Positions 44,868 through 55,047 of a stretch of DNA of 64,000 bases are shown piece by piece. The notes under the pieces are model-generated. The model was given only the letters and a program-made list of their open reading frames with translations. It was not told the origin of the DNA and made no database searches. The translations under genes and the position numbers were made by a program. Numbering within the stretch: the stretch's first letter is position 1; each line of letters opens with the position of its first letter. The DNA is taken from NCBI GenBank assembly GCA_004294445.1, contig REAZ01000013.1, forward strand, positions 47,686 to 111,685, read 5' to 3'. Source of the stretch: Cytophagales bacterium. Its GTDB lineage: Bacteria; Bacteroidota; Bacteroidia; Cytophagales; Thermoflexibacteraceae.

Positions 44868-47800
44868 ATGAAGACTTTAAAGTTTTTATTCATTACTTTC
44901 TTTTTTTATACTGCTTTGTTCTTTGCCCAATTATCTTTTGCCGAAAAGAAAACTGATATTATGCGAGCAGCAGAGTTTGAGGCAGCACTATCTATTTGTG
45001 AGAGATATTTTGATGACGGAGAGTACGAAAAAGCCTTAGACCAATGTAATAAAATTATCGGTAAGCTGAAAAGGCAATCTCAGGGCTATGCCGTTGCTTA
45101 TTTGCAGACCTACCAAGCCAAATACTACGAGGCAATGGGTAACTATATAAAGTTTGAGGAAACTATCCATGACTTGCTCAAAAATAAACGGCAGATAGGT
45201 GGTGCAGATGCAGATTTTATCTACGGAATGGCACAATTGAGCGTTGCAGAGTTATATGCCGAATATTCCTATACCAACAAGGCGCAACTATTTTTGGATA
45301 GTGCTGTTGCTATTTTGAAGTTAAAGATAGATGCCAATGGGAAAATAGCTATGCCAAGTAATGACAACAACATCAAAGCAAGTACGCTTACTACACTGGC
45401 TAAAATACTTTTTGCAAGAGGGCAAATGAATAAATTAATCAGTATTATGCCCGACCTTATTAGGGCAAAAGAAGCCCTTATTGGCGATGAAGACCAACGC
45501 TATTATGATGTAATCAGCCAGCAATATACCACCAAAATTCTTGACCCCATAGAGAAAGACCGCCGCAAAAATGAGGCAGCAGAAATGATGACATTTTGGG
45601 GAGATGCCTTGCGTAACAGAGGCGATTATAAAGGAGCAGAGGCGCAACTCAATAGGACAGATACTTGGATAAAGGAAAATCTGAACGTGCGTTCTACAGC
45701 CTATATTCGCAACCAACACATAATCAATCTATTGAAAATAGATATGGGCGAAAAAAGGGACATCACTCAAAAAATGATGGAAAACAACCTTTTTACTGCT
45801 GAAAAAAGATTGACAATGGTACACAAACTTTATTTGCAAATACATGAAAGCCTGATAGACAACTATATAGATAGCCGATACATCAAAAAAAGTAAAAAAC
45901 AAAGATGGGAGCTGGAGGGAAATACAGAAAAATATTACGGTATTGGCAGAACACAGCACGCTATCTCCCAACGCTTGGATGCAAAAGCAGAGTATAGACA
46001 ACAAAAGTATGATGTTGCCTACAAAGATTTGATAGAGTTGTATAAAAATGCTATCAAAGTCCCCATCACGCACATAGAGCGTGTTAATCTGTTGCAACAA
46101 CTTTATGAAACTTCTTTGGCTACCGAAGACAGATTTTCAGAGGCTCTTACCTACTTAAACGAACTTTCGGAAACAGTAGCAAGGGTAATGGGCAAAGAAT
46201 CATTGCGTTATTATTACGCACAAATGGAATTAGCAAAGTACAATGCTACCTACACCAATAAGTTTGCGGAAACAAGAAAGATTATTGACTTAAACTTGTT
46301 TGGAAAAATAGCCCAGCAAATCACTACCGACCACAAAGATTATGTCGGATTTCTTAATCAACTATCAGATTATCATGTTATTACAAATAAATACGATTCT
46401 TCTAATTATTGGCAGCTACAAGCTCTGAAGATTGTAGAGAAAAAATTTGGAAAGGAAAATATAGAGTACGGTACGCAGCTTGCCCGCCTTGTAGAGATAC
46501 AAATGGCACTCGGCAACTACTCCGAAGCCGATAAAAATGCCAATGCAGCCTTAGATATTTATAGGAAAGAGGAATTAGCAAATGCGAAACAACTACTTTC
46601 TTTCCTGAATAAAAATCAAGACCGTCTTTTTAATGCTAAATATGCTGAAGTTTTGCAAACTGCCGCCTCCTACTATGCCACAGTAGGTCTTTTTGGTAAC
46701 GCCCAGAGTGCCTTAGAAAAGGCAAATAACCTATTCCAAAAATCTAATGCCTCCGTAGCTAACTCCTCTGCCTTAGACGAATTGGCTTTTTTGTATATTA
46801 AAATGGAGGAAATAGAAAAAGCAAAAGATATTTTGCTGCGTGCCGAAAAGTTGCGTAAACAGCGATATGGGGAAGAAAGTCGTTTCCTCATCAATCCCTA
46901 CAATCAGTTGGCAAGGGCATTTTTATTTGACGGAGATTTTATCAAAGCAGACGACTACGTAAACAAAGCATTAGACATTGCTACCAAAGAGTTTGGCGAA
47001 AATTCTCTGCAAACTACTGAAAGTACCACTATTTTAGCGGAAATCAGTACTGCCGCAGGAGATTATGAGAAGGCAAAAGCTGAAATTAATAGGGCTATAG
47101 AGATTCTAAGCAAAAACTATAGCAAAGACAATATCATTTTTGCAAGCCCGTTCAACGAGTTAGCCATTATCCGATTCTTAAACGGAGAAAACCTGAACGA
47201 CATCGAAAAACAACTTTTAGATGTAAAAGGCATCATTTCCAAATCCTTAGGGGCTTCAAACCCGCTTTATGCCAAATCTGCCGTTACGCTTGCCTCTGCC
47301 TATATCGAAAACAAAAAATTTGACTTAGCTGTCAAAGAACTATCAGAGGCAGATAAAATTTGGGTGCGTATTTTCAAAAACAATAGGAATACAAATAATG
47401 CTGAAATTTTCGAACTTTTGGGAGATATAGAAAGCAAAAAAGCCAATTTTAAGCAAGCTGAATATCGCTATCTGGAAGCACGCAAAATCTACTTAAAAGT
47501 ATTGGATAAAAGCAATAAACTTTATACGCGCGTACTTGGCAGATTGGCTCGCTCTTCTTTTAATGCCAATGAATTGCTCAAATCTCAAAAATATATAGAT
47601 GAAGCCATCTTGCAGTACAAAACCTACATTACTACCTTCTTCCCAGCCCTAAGCGATAGGGAAAAAGTAAAATATTGGGGGGCTATCAAAAAAGATTTTG
47701 AGTTTTACGACAACCTTTTGGCAAAGCGGGCGAAAACAGACCCAGGAGCTATTGCGCTGATGTATAACAATAAACTGCTGACTAAGCCACTTCTGGCAGG

Positions 47801-49214
47801 TTCTACTCAAAAAATTCGCAATGCCATAGACCAAACCAAAGATAGTACGCTCATCAAGAGTTACAACAATTGGATAGAGCAAAAAAACTACCTCATCAAG
47901 GTATTGGCAATGAGCAACGAGCAGCAAAAAGAAGCGAATGCCGACCCTAAGAAAATACAGAAAGGGATAGAAGATTTGGAAAAAGTGCTAAGTCGCCGTT
48001 CTGACATTTTTGAATCAAAACAGCAAGAAACAACTTGGATAGATGTTCAAAAAAATCTGAAAATGGGCGAGGTAGCCGTAGAGCTTATCCGCTATACCTA
48101 TTTTGACAAAGCCTTTACTGACTCCGTAGTTTATGCCGCCTTAGTGCTATTTCCTAATGAGCAGAAAGCACCGAAGTTTATCCCAATTCCCGAAAGTGGA
48201 AAATTGGAAACTACTTATCTGAAGAACTATAGGAACTCTGTGAAATTTGGTGTAAAAGACAAAATGGCATACCAACGCTATTGGAAAGCAGTAGATGAGG
48301 CTATTCCCGCCAATTCAAGGGTATATCTATCTGCCGAAGGTGTTTATCCTCAGCTAAACCTCGAGAGTATGCTCATCGATGATGAAAAATATGTAATAGA
48401 TGAGGAAAATATCATTTTGGTAACAAGTACCAAAGATTTGGCAGAAGCGAAAAAGGCAGGGAAAGTAGCAAATAATATCATTTTTGTAGGTTGCCCCGTA
48501 TTCTATGGAGATTTGAAACCTGAAGAATACCTAAAAGGCAACAACAGGAAAGTGCCACAGTTAGCAGGTACGTACGCAGAAATAGAAGGCTTAGACCTGC
48601 TATTCAAAAAAGCAAATATCAAAACTACGGTGCTGATGACTGCCGAAGCCCAAGAAGACTCGTTAAAAATGTTGATTAAAAATGCACCTAAAATTTTGCA
48701 TATCGCTACACATGGTTTCTTTGAGCCAGACGTAGCCGAAAATCTAAGTGATAACTTATTGAGTGCGCAAAAAGCAGTAAATAGCCCTTACTTGCGTTCT
48801 GGTGTTCTTATGAACAATGCAGGGGACGTAATGGCAGATGGCAATGTATATGGCTATAATAAATCACAAGGGGTTTTTACCTCTTATGAGTGGCGCGATA
48901 TGAACTTAGATGGCACCCAATTAGTCGTGATGAGTGCCTGCGAAACAGGGCGTGCAGATGGAAAAATTGGCGAGGGTGTATATGGCTTGCAGCGTGCATT
49001 ACAGGAAGCGGGAGCAGAAAGTATCATCATGAGTTTGTTCAAAGTAGATGATGACGCTACCCAAAAACTCATGCAACTGTTCTACAGAAATTGGCAAACA
49101 TTAAACCAAGAGAAAAGAACAGCCTTCATCAATGCCAAAAAAGAACTTCGCAGTGAGAAACGCTTCTCAGACCCTCGTTTCTGGGGTTCGTTTGTAATGA
49201 TTGGTAAAAATTAA
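44868..49214 (+). CDS. Exported TPR-CHAT protease
   Basis: 1448 aa. Signal peptide (cut near LSFA, ~25), a TPR superhelix from ~30 to ~930 with units such as YEKALDQCNKIIGKL and YSEADKNANAALDIYRKE, and a linker with DREKVKYWGAIKKDFEFYDN as seen before CHAT domains. The CHAT domain (~1080-1448) has an intact dyad: His1282 in HIATHGFF and Cys1358 in VMSACETG. It lacks the MORN part of the protein at 29043. It stands alone between two terminators, with a candidate operator upstream. Predicted to be a caspase-like protease acting outside the cytoplasm; target unknown. Confidence 0.9.
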   Translation: MKTLKFLFITFFFYTALFFAQLSFAEKKTDIMRAAEFEAALSICERYFDDGEYEKALDQCNKIIGKLKRQSQGYAVAYLQTYQAKYYEAMGNYIKFEETIHDLLKNKRQIGGADADFIYGMAQLSVAELYAEYSYTNKAQLFLDSAVAILKLKIDANGKIAMPSNDNNIKASTLTTLAKILFARGQMNKLISIMPDLIRAKEALIGDEDQRYYDVISQQYTTKILDPIEKDRRKNEAAEMMTFWGDALRNRGDYKGAEAQLNRTDTWIKENLNVRSTAYIRNQHIINLLKIDMGEKRDITQKMMENNLFTAEKRLTMVHKLYLQIHESLIDNYIDSRYIKKSKKQRWELEGNTEKYYGIGRTQHAISQRLDAKAEYRQQKYDVAYKDLIELYKNAIKVPITHIERVNLLQQLYETSLATEDRFSEALTYLNELSETVARVMGKESLRYYYAQMELAKYNATYTNKFAETRKIIDLNLFGKIAQQITTDHKDYVGFLNQLSDYHVITNKYDSSNYWQLQALKIVEKKFGKENIEYGTQLARLVEIQMALGNYSEADKNANAALDIYRKEELANAKQLLSFLNKNQDRLFNAKYAEVLQTAASYYATVGLFGNAQSALEKANNLFQKSNASVANSSALDELAFLYIKMEEIEKAKDILLRAEKLRKQRYGEESRFLINPYNQLARAFLFDGDFIKADDYVNKALDIATKEFGENSLQTTESTTILAEISTAAGDYEKAKAEINRAIEILSKNYSKDNIIFASPFNELAIIRFLNGENLNDIEKQLLDVKGIISKSLGASNPLYAKSAVTLASAYIENKKFDLAVKELSEADKIWVRIFKNNRNTNNAEIFELLGDIESKKANFKQAEYRYLEARKIYLKVLDKSNKLYTRVLGRLARSSFNANELLKSQKYIDEAILQYKTYITTFFPALSDREKVKYWGAIKKDFEFYDNLLAKRAKTDPGAIALMYNNKLLTKPLLAGSTQKIRNAIDQTKDSTLIKSYNNWIEQKNYLIKVLAMSNEQQKEANADPKKIQKGIEDLEKVLSRRSDIFESKQQETTWIDVQKNLKMGEVAVELIRYTYFDKAFTDSVVYAALVLFPNEQKAPKFIPIPESGKLETTYLKNYRNSVKFGVKDKMAYQRYWKAVDEAIPANSRVYLSAEGVYPQLNLESMLIDDEKYVIDEENIILVTSTKDLAEAKKAGKVANNIIFVGCPVFYGDLKPEEYLKGNNRKVPQLAGTYAEIEGLDLLFKKANIKTTVLMTAEAQEDSLKMLIKNAPKILHIATHGFFEPDVAENLSDNLLSAQKAVNSPYLRSGVLMNNAGDVMADGNVYGYNKSQGVFTSYEWRDMNLDGTQLVVMSACETGRADGKIGEGVYGLQRALQEAGAESIIMSLFKVDDDATQKLMQLFYRNWQTLNQEKRTAFINAKKELRSEKRFSDPRFWGSFVMIGKN

Positions 49215-49238
49215 GCGAATAAGTTAGCGTGATGAGTT

Positions 49239-49277
49239 AAAAAAATGTAATCTTTTAACCAAAGATTACATTTTTTT
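49239..49277. terminator. Bidirectional terminator
   Basis: 17-bp perfect stem (AAAAAAATGTAATCTTT / AAAGATTACATTTTTTT) around a 5-base loop, between the convergent CHAT and DUF5916 genes. Confidence 0.9.
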
Positions 49278-49280
49278 GTA

Positions 49281-51524
49281 CTACAAATTCAGCCAATAAG
49301 TCAGCTTCAGAACCAATGCTCTATTTTTTACGCGCAAAGCATCAGCGAAATAATTATCGGTATAAACGATAAATAAATCAGAAACAGGCTTGAACCGCCA
49401 TTGGAAACGAGTATTGATATTGATATTATTTATTTGGCTATTGTACTGAAAATAAGCCGTTAAGAAAATACTTTTAGAAAAAGTAACATCAAACTTAGGA
49501 CCCAGAAGATACAAATCTGCACTCGAATAAGGTGCTGGAAACTGCAAGCGATTGTAAGTATAGTCCAAAGAAAATATCATATATGGTTGCAGGCGATAGT
49601 TCAGTACGCCCGTAAAACTGGTTCTTTTTCCATTAAAATACTCTCCGATATAGCCCTGAATGTTATAATAGAAATTTTTACGCTGGTCGGAAGTATAGGT
49701 GAAATTAAAGCTATTATAGGTGAAAGCCGTTCCTGCCAGCAATTTTTCGCCCCCTGTATTGGTAGGGTCAAAAGGGGAAAAGAGGTAGGTATAATTTCTT
49801 GCCCACCAATATTCCATTTCTGCCGTATTTTGAAAGCGAATAGACCCGCCAAGAAATATTCCTCTGTCAGTATTTCGGCCAGTACCGTCCCAAGTGCTGC
49901 TCACCTCTGCATAGGTATTCCAACGATTAATGATTTTTGACTTTGGGAACAAACTATACACAAAAACAGGGTTAATATTCTTGAAATCTCGGCGAGGTAC
50001 GTAGCCTACCTGAGCATCAAAATTTTTGCCCACAATCTGATGATTCCATTCCAAACGAATATGGGGTTTACTATAGGCAACATTTACCCCATGCGAAAAC
50101 TGGTCATTTGTATTCTTTTCTGCGATAGACTGGTGATAAAAAAACTTGCCCGTCCATGAGTTGTCGGCAGAGGCAAGATTATAATCCACCCCTACCATTC
50201 TATTAAAACGGCTAATATTGAGAGAATCAGCTTTTTGAACACCAAAATTTTCTTTGTTTACAAACAGAACGCCAATATTAGAGCGAGTGAAAACCCTGCG
50301 TTGCACTGCCCCGACTGTATAATTGTAGCTTGGCAAATTGATGTTTGCATCTTTAGCTGCCTGCATATTGAGCAAGCCCACGCGCCAATTTTTATCCAAA
50401 CGCCCGCTAAGCCTCGCTCCAAAAATAATGGGGTTTTGCAGGTTTTGCCCTGTATTTTTATCAATAGCAATCCCAATACGCCGTGAAAAAAACGGTCTTG
50501 CTCGCTGATTGCCAAAACTTGAAAACAAATCTGCATTTTCTAAGAAAAACTGCCTCCGTTCGGGGAAAAAGATTTCGAAACGGTCTAAATTTGTTACCTG
50601 CCTATCTACCTCTACTTGCGAAAAATCAGGATTCACCGTTAAGTCCAAATTCAGAGAGGGCGTAATTGCTATTTTGGCATCCCCACCTATCCCGCTTACC
50701 GTTTTTTGAGGTGTACCCTCCAACTGATTTTTGGAAATCCCACCTGTAATAAAAGGAATAATAGCTACATTTACAGCAGGCTTCTTAGGGGCTTCGTCCC
50801 AAATTAGCTCTCCCGTATAAGCCAAATTGTAAATTTGAAAATTACGAGGGACATGGCACCACGAAGACCTTTCGTTGTATTTGCTATCTATCCTATAAAA
50901 ATTTACCTTCCAAGTATCTAAGTTTTCCTTAAATCTCAATGTTTTGAAAGGAATAGCCATTTCGACACTCCATCCGAAATCTGTAATTTTTGCCTCAGCA
51001 TACCATTTGTTATCCCAAGAAAGCGACAAATCTTCTTGCCCCGTCCCTCCGTTAGCAATCAAGCCTTCGCGCTGCACTCCAAAAGGGTTTGTCCCAAACA
51101 TAAAGCCATTTGTATGGTCTTGGAAGGGGTCAAGCACCAAACTGATGCCATCAGCGGCAGGGCTGCGATAATCCCTACGCAAAGAATTAGTAATAAATTT
51201 ACCCTTAGTTTCATTGTAGCAAACAGCACTGAAATAAATAAAATGCTCATCATAAGTAAATCGCACCTCTGTTTTTGCCTTCGCAAGCGCACTATCAAAC
51301 GGAAAATACTGATGAAAATCTTTGGCAACCTCTGCCGATTTCCATTCATTTTCATCTATGATGCCATCTACATGAATTTTTTCCTTAGCTTTTTTTATGT
51401 GGATTTGCCTAGGGTTTTCTTTTTGTGCAAAGGTAAATGTATGATTAGCTAAAACAAATATAAGGATAAGTTGTAACCGCAATACTTTGAATAACAGGAT
51501 TTTGAACTCGTAAGTGTATTTCAT
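49281..51524 (-). CDS. DUF5916 / CBM9-like outer-membrane protein
   Basis: 747 aa. Signal peptide with a long N-region (cut near TFAQ, ~34). Residues ~45-235 are a carbohydrate-binding family 9-like sandwich: IHVDGIIDENEWKSA, FTYDEHFIYFSAVCYN, WYAEAKITDFGWSVEMAIPF. The remaining ~500 residues have alternating aromatic strands and a barrel-like C-terminus (RALVLKLTYWLNL), with LDLTVNPDFSQVEVDRQVTN and FFPERRQFFLEN as the family's most conserved blocks. Function is not established; an outer-membrane barrel with a sugar-binding-like domain is the working picture. It is a single gene. Confidence 0.88.
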   Translation of the reverse strand: MKYTYEFKILLFKVLRLQLILIFVLANHTFTFAQKENPRQIHIKKAKEKIHVDGIIDENEWKSAEVAKDFHQYFPFDSALAKAKTEVRFTYDEHFIYFSAVCYNETKGKFITNSLRRDYRSPAADGISLVLDPFQDHTNGFMFGTNPFGVQREGLIANGGTGQEDLSLSWDNKWYAEAKITDFGWSVEMAIPFKTLRFKENLDTWKVNFYRIDSKYNERSSWCHVPRNFQIYNLAYTGELIWDEAPKKPAVNVAIIPFITGGISKNQLEGTPQKTVSGIGGDAKIAITPSLNLDLTVNPDFSQVEVDRQVTNLDRFEIFFPERRQFFLENADLFSSFGNQRARPFFSRRIGIAIDKNTGQNLQNPIIFGARLSGRLDKNWRVGLLNMQAAKDANINLPSYNYTVGAVQRRVFTRSNIGVLFVNKENFGVQKADSLNISRFNRMVGVDYNLASADNSWTGKFFYHQSIAEKNTNDQFSHGVNVAYSKPHIRLEWNHQIVGKNFDAQVGYVPRRDFKNINPVFVYSLFPKSKIINRWNTYAEVSSTWDGTGRNTDRGIFLGGSIRFQNTAEMEYWWARNYTYLFSPFDPTNTGGEKLLAGTAFTYNSFNFTYTSDQRKNFYYNIQGYIGEYFNGKRTSFTGVLNYRLQPYMIFSLDYTYNRLQFPAPYSSADLYLLGPKFDVTFSKSIFLTAYFQYNSQINNININTRFQWRFKPVSDLFIVYTDNYFADALRVKNRALVLKLTYWLNL

Positions 51525-51727
51525 TTCTAATGATTATTCTGCTAAGTTTCTAATTTTTTAAAAGTGTACTCCAAATGCCATCTACAAAACATAGATGGAA
51601 CTGAATTTTAAGTAGGTTCTTTGTTTAAGTTAAACAAGATTCGGTTGGGAGTGTTTTATTTTGTAGCATTGAATGCACAAAAGTATAGGAAAAACAAGAA
51701 ATCTTATACTTTTTATCAAAAAATCAA

Positions 51728-51736
51728 TACTTTTGC
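51728..51736 (+). promoter_or_regulatory. Putative -7 box before the polyprenyl synthase operon
   Basis: TACTTTTGC matches TAnnTTTGC. It lies 15 bases before the GTG at 51751 and inside the longer open frame, which argues for the GTG as the true start. Confidence 0.45.
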
Positions 51737-51750
51737 GAAAAATAAAAATA

Positions 51751-52737
51751 GTGAAAACAGCAGCTTTTGACTTCCAACAAGCGGTACAATCCCTTGAAAA
51801 TGAGATACAAAATATATCTTTTGGTGAGAAACCCACAGAGCTTTATGAGCCTATCCGTTACCTCATGGACTTGGGTGGCAAGCGAATCCGCCCATTGCTT
51901 GTGCTAATTGCCAATTACTTATTTTCAGACGATTGGCAAAAAAATACAAAAGCAGCCCTCGCCGTAGAGATTTTTCATAACTTTACACTCGTGCATGACG
52001 ACATCATGGACAACGCCCCCATTCGCAGGGGAAAACCGACTGTACACGAAAAATGGAATAGGAATACGGCATTGCTTTCAGGAGATGTGATGCTCGTTTG
52101 TGCCTACAAACAATTAGATTTGATAGACGAAAAGTATTTCCATACCGTTCTCAGAAAGTTTCATCAATGCGCCATCGAGGTCTGTGAAGGGCAGCAATTT
52201 GATATGAATTTTGAAAAGTTAGATGCCGTAAGTGAATATGAATACTTGAACATGATTCGTCTGAAAACAGCCGTTTTATTGGGTTTTAGCCTCGAATTTG
52301 GAGCTATTATCGGCGGGGCAAGTGCCGAAAATGCACGAAAACTCTATGATTTTGGGGTAAATATTGGTATTGGTTTCCAACTAAAGGACGACCTTTTAGA
52401 CGTATATAGCGACCAAGCAAAATTTGGCAAGCAAGTAGGCGGCGACATCATAGCCAATAAAAAAACATTTTTGCTTATCAATGCCTTAAGCAATGCCCAA
52501 GGAGAAAACCAGATACAACTTCAAAATTGGCTGGGGAAAGAGGTTTTTGAGGCAGAAGAAAAAGTAAAAGCAATTATCAAAATTTATGACACGCTTGGTA
52601 TAAAGCAACTCACCGAAAACAAAATGAATGAATATTTCGAAAAAGCATTTCGTTTATTAGATGAAATAGAAGCGGACAAGGCTCGCAAAGAAATACTAAT
52701 TGCCTTTACAAAAGATTTATTAAATAGAGAAAAATAA
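51751..52737 (+). CDS. Polyprenyl (trans-isoprenyl) diphosphate synthase
   Basis: 328 aa from GTG 51751. The frame is open to an ATG at 51673, but that extension is basic and hydrophobic, overlaps the -7-like box and has no family match. LYEPIRYLMDLGGKRIRPLL (residues ~30-50) is the family start. The two aspartate-rich metal sites are intact: LVHDDIMDNAPIRRGK and FQLKDDLLDVYSD. It elongates allylic diphosphates with isopentenyl diphosphate to make quinone side chains, carotenoid precursors or lipid carriers; chain length is not assigned. It is the first gene of a tight operon; the rhomboid gene starts 4 bp after its stop. Confidence 0.92.
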   Translation: MKTAAFDFQQAVQSLENEIQNISFGEKPTELYEPIRYLMDLGGKRIRPLLVLIANYLFSDDWQKNTKAALAVEIFHNFTLVHDDIMDNAPIRRGKPTVHEKWNRNTALLSGDVMLVCAYKQLDLIDEKYFHTVLRKFHQCAIEVCEGQQFDMNFEKLDAVSEYEYLNMIRLKTAVLLGFSLEFGAIIGGASAENARKLYDFGVNIGIGFQLKDDLLDVYSDQAKFGKQVGGDIIANKKTFLLINALSNAQGENQIQLQNWLGKEVFEAEEKVKAIIKIYDTLGIKQLTENKMNEYFEKAFRLLDEIEADKARKEILIAFTKDLLNREK

Positions 52738-52741
52738 AAAT

Positions 52742-53380
52742 ATGATAGCCGATTATCCAATTACTTTCCTTCTGATAGCCATTACAGTCATTACAAGCTA
52801 CATGGCTCTTTCTAATGATTCATTATCACGCAAGCTGATTATGAACCCTTACACTGTGGCACGCAGAAAAGAATACTACCGTTTTATCACTTCTGGTTTT
52901 ATTCATAACGGTTACGTGCATCTAATTTTTAATATGATAACTTTCTTTTTCTTCTCTCAGTGGGTAGAAAGTTATTTTAACTATACGCATGGTGCTATTT
53001 TGGGCAGCGTATATTTGATAGTCCTCTATTTAGCGGGAATTATAGTTTCCGACATTCCTACTTACTTGCAGTACAAGAACTTACCACATTACAATTCACT
53101 TGGGGCTTCGGGTGGCGTTGCTTCTATCTTGTTTGCTTCTATCCTATACGAGCCGCTCAATCCGATTGCTATTTTTGGTGTTATTCAAGTACCGGGTTTC
53201 ATTTTGGGCATTGTCTATGTGATTTATTCTTATTTCTACTCAAAGGGAAGTGAGGACAACATCAATCATTCTGCCCATTTGTACGGTGCTTTATTTGGGT
53301 TTATTTTTGGTATTGTAGTAGAACCGATGGCTATTATGGTGTTTTTTCAAAAAATAGCGGCTTGGAACTTTGGTTTTTGA
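52742..53380 (+). CDS. Rhomboid-family intramembrane serine protease
   Basis: 212 aa with about six TM helices. Catalytic Ser123 lies in SLGASGGVAS and His179 in HSAHLYGALFG, the expected serine-histidine dyad. FIHNGYVHLIFNM near residue 55-65 supplies the HxxxN of TM2. It cleaves membrane-spanning segments of other proteins. The gene is nested in an operon with a polyprenyl synthase and a ModB-like permease. Substrate unknown. Confidence 0.92.
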   Translation: MIADYPITFLLIAITVITSYMALSNDSLSRKLIMNPYTVARRKEYYRFITSGFIHNGYVHLIFNMITFFFFSQWVESYFNYTHGAILGSVYLIVLYLAGIIVSDIPTYLQYKNLPHYNSLGASGGVASILFASILYEPLNPIAIFGVIQVPGFILGIVYVIYSYFYSKGSEDNINHSAHLYGALFGFIFGIVVEPMAIMVFFQKIAAWNFGF

Positions 53381-53393
53381 GCCACTTTAGGAT

Positions 53394-54056
53394 ATGTCCG
53401 AAGATTTACTTTCTCCTTTTTTACTAAGTTTCAAATTAGCATTTCTCACCACCCTAATTTTGTTGGTGTTGGTCATGCCTATTGCTTATTTTATTTCTTT
53501 TCATACCTTTCGTTTCAAACCCATATTCAAAGCCATTGTCAGTTTGCCAATGGTACTTCCACCTACAGTGCTGGGTTACTACTTGTTGGTTGCTTTTCAG
53601 CCTGAAGGCGTGTTTGGGGCATTAGCGGACTCTGTTTTCGGTATTCGCTTGGTATTTAGTTTTGCTGGCTTAGTGCTGGGTTCGCTTATTTTTAGTCTGC
53701 CTTTCATGCTCAATCCAATACTTTCGGGCATTGAAAATTTGCCTATTTCTTATTTGGAAGTTGCCCAAACCTTAGGCAGGTCTAAGTTGTATAGCTTTGT
53801 AAATGTGTTACTTCCAAACATAAAGCCCAATATTCTGAATGGAATAGCGATGACTTTCGCCCACACCGTTGGGGAGTTTGGGGTAGTGCTGATGATTGGG
53901 GGTAGTATCCCTGATGAAACAAAAGTGGCATCCGTAGCTATTTACCAAGAGTTAGAAGCACTCCAGTACGACAATGCTAATTTCTATGCCATGCTGCTTT
54001 TAATTTTTTCTTTTGTTATCTTGCTTATTATTAATTTTTTAGGAAAAATAAAGTAA
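53394..54056 (+). CDS. modB: Molybdate-type ABC transporter permease (ModB-like)
   Basis: 220 aa, five or six TM segments. LPMVLPPTVLGYYLLVAF near residues 47-64 and the EAA loop EVAQTLGRSKLYSFVNVLLP near 120-140, followed by AHTVGEFGVVLMIGG, are ModB/CysT-type signatures. It would form the molybdate channel with an ATPase and a binding protein. Neither modA nor modC is next to it: the downstream gene is a hydrolase 17 bp away. Tungstate is an alternative substrate. Confidence 0.85.
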   Translation: MSEDLLSPFLLSFKLAFLTTLILLVLVMPIAYFISFHTFRFKPIFKAIVSLPMVLPPTVLGYYLLVAFQPEGVFGALADSVFGIRLVFSFAGLVLGSLIFSLPFMLNPILSGIENLPISYLEVAQTLGRSKLYSFVNVLLPNIKPNILNGIAMTFAHTVGEFGVVLMIGGSIPDETKVASVAIYQELEALQYDNANFYAMLLLIFSFVILLIINFLGKIK

Positions 54057-54073
54057 AGAACTTAGCTGAAAAA

Positions 54074-55021
54074 ATGAAGAAAACATTAAAATATATTCGC
54101 TTGGGGCTTGCCTTCATAGGCGTGGCTTTGTTTGCTATCTTCGCTTTTTATTGGCGTACTGATATGCCTATTGAAGTGTTAAAAGAAAAATATGCTCCAG
54201 CTCCTTCCCAGTTCGCTGAGGTGCAAGGAATGCAAGTACATTTCAGAGATGAGGCAGAAGTTCCTGATTCCTTGCCGATTGTGCTGCTACATGGCACAGG
54301 AGCAAGCCTGCATACTTGGGACGGTTGGGCAAAAATTTTGAAACAAAAACGCAGAGTTATTCGCATGGATTTGCCCGCCTACGGGCTAACGGGTGCGAAT
54401 CCTTCGGGTGATTATTCTAACCAATCTTACGTGAGTTTTTTACATGCTTTTCTTGAAAAGATAGGTGTAGAAAAGTGCGTATTGATAGGTAATTCGCTTG
54501 GCGGCTCTATCGCTTGGCATTTTGCTGCCGCCTATCCAAATAGAATCAAAAAATTAGTGCTAATAGATGCGGCGGGCTTCCCAACCCAAAACACACAACA
54601 GCCTTTGGCTTTTCGCTTGGCAAAAATACCAATAGCTAACGAACTGATAAAATATATTACTCCTCGATTTGTGATTGAAAAAAGTATTTTGAATGTTTAT
54701 GGGGATAAAAGCAAAGTTAGCGAGGAACTGATAGATAGGTATTTTGAACTAAGTCTGCGCGAAGGAAATCGCCAAGCATTCATTGATAGGATGAAAATAC
54801 GGTTTGATGTAGCTGACACCCTCAAAATCAAGGCGTTGAAAATGCCTACCCTCATACTTTGGGGAGAAGAAGACAAACTTATTCCTGTAGAAAATGCCTT
54901 TAAGTTTAAGCGGCTTTTACCTTATAATAACTTATTGATTTTCAAAGGGATAGGTCATGTGCCAATGGAGGAAAATCCTGAATTTACCGCGATTTCTTTG
55001 CAAGCATTTTTAAGTAATTAA
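54074..55021 (+). CDS. Membrane-anchored alpha/beta hydrolase
   Basis: 315 aa. One N-terminal TM or uncleaved signal (residues ~8-26). Oxyanion loop LLHGTGAS, nucleophile Ser141 in IGNSLGGS, acid Asp in WGEEDKLIP and His in GIGHVPMEE are in the right order. It hydrolyses an ester or related bond; substrate unknown. Last gene of the operon starting at 51751. Confidence 0.88.
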   Translation: MKKTLKYIRLGLAFIGVALFAIFAFYWRTDMPIEVLKEKYAPAPSQFAEVQGMQVHFRDEAEVPDSLPIVLLHGTGASLHTWDGWAKILKQKRRVIRMDLPAYGLTGANPSGDYSNQSYVSFLHAFLEKIGVEKCVLIGNSLGGSIAWHFAAAYPNRIKKLVLIDAAGFPTQNTQQPLAFRLAKIPIANELIKYITPRFVIEKSILNVYGDKSKVSEELIDRYFELSLREGNRQAFIDRMKIRFDVADTLKIKALKMPTLILWGEEDKLIPVENAFKFKRLLPYNNLLIFKGIGHVPMEENPEFTAISLQAFLSN

Positions 55022-55047
55022 CGTAAGTTGCGTTTGCCATTATTTTG

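Noticed and set aside
51673..51750. N-terminal extension of the polyprenyl synthase from ATG 51673
   Set aside because: The extension overlaps a -7-like promoter box and does not align with the family; GTG 51751 fits better.
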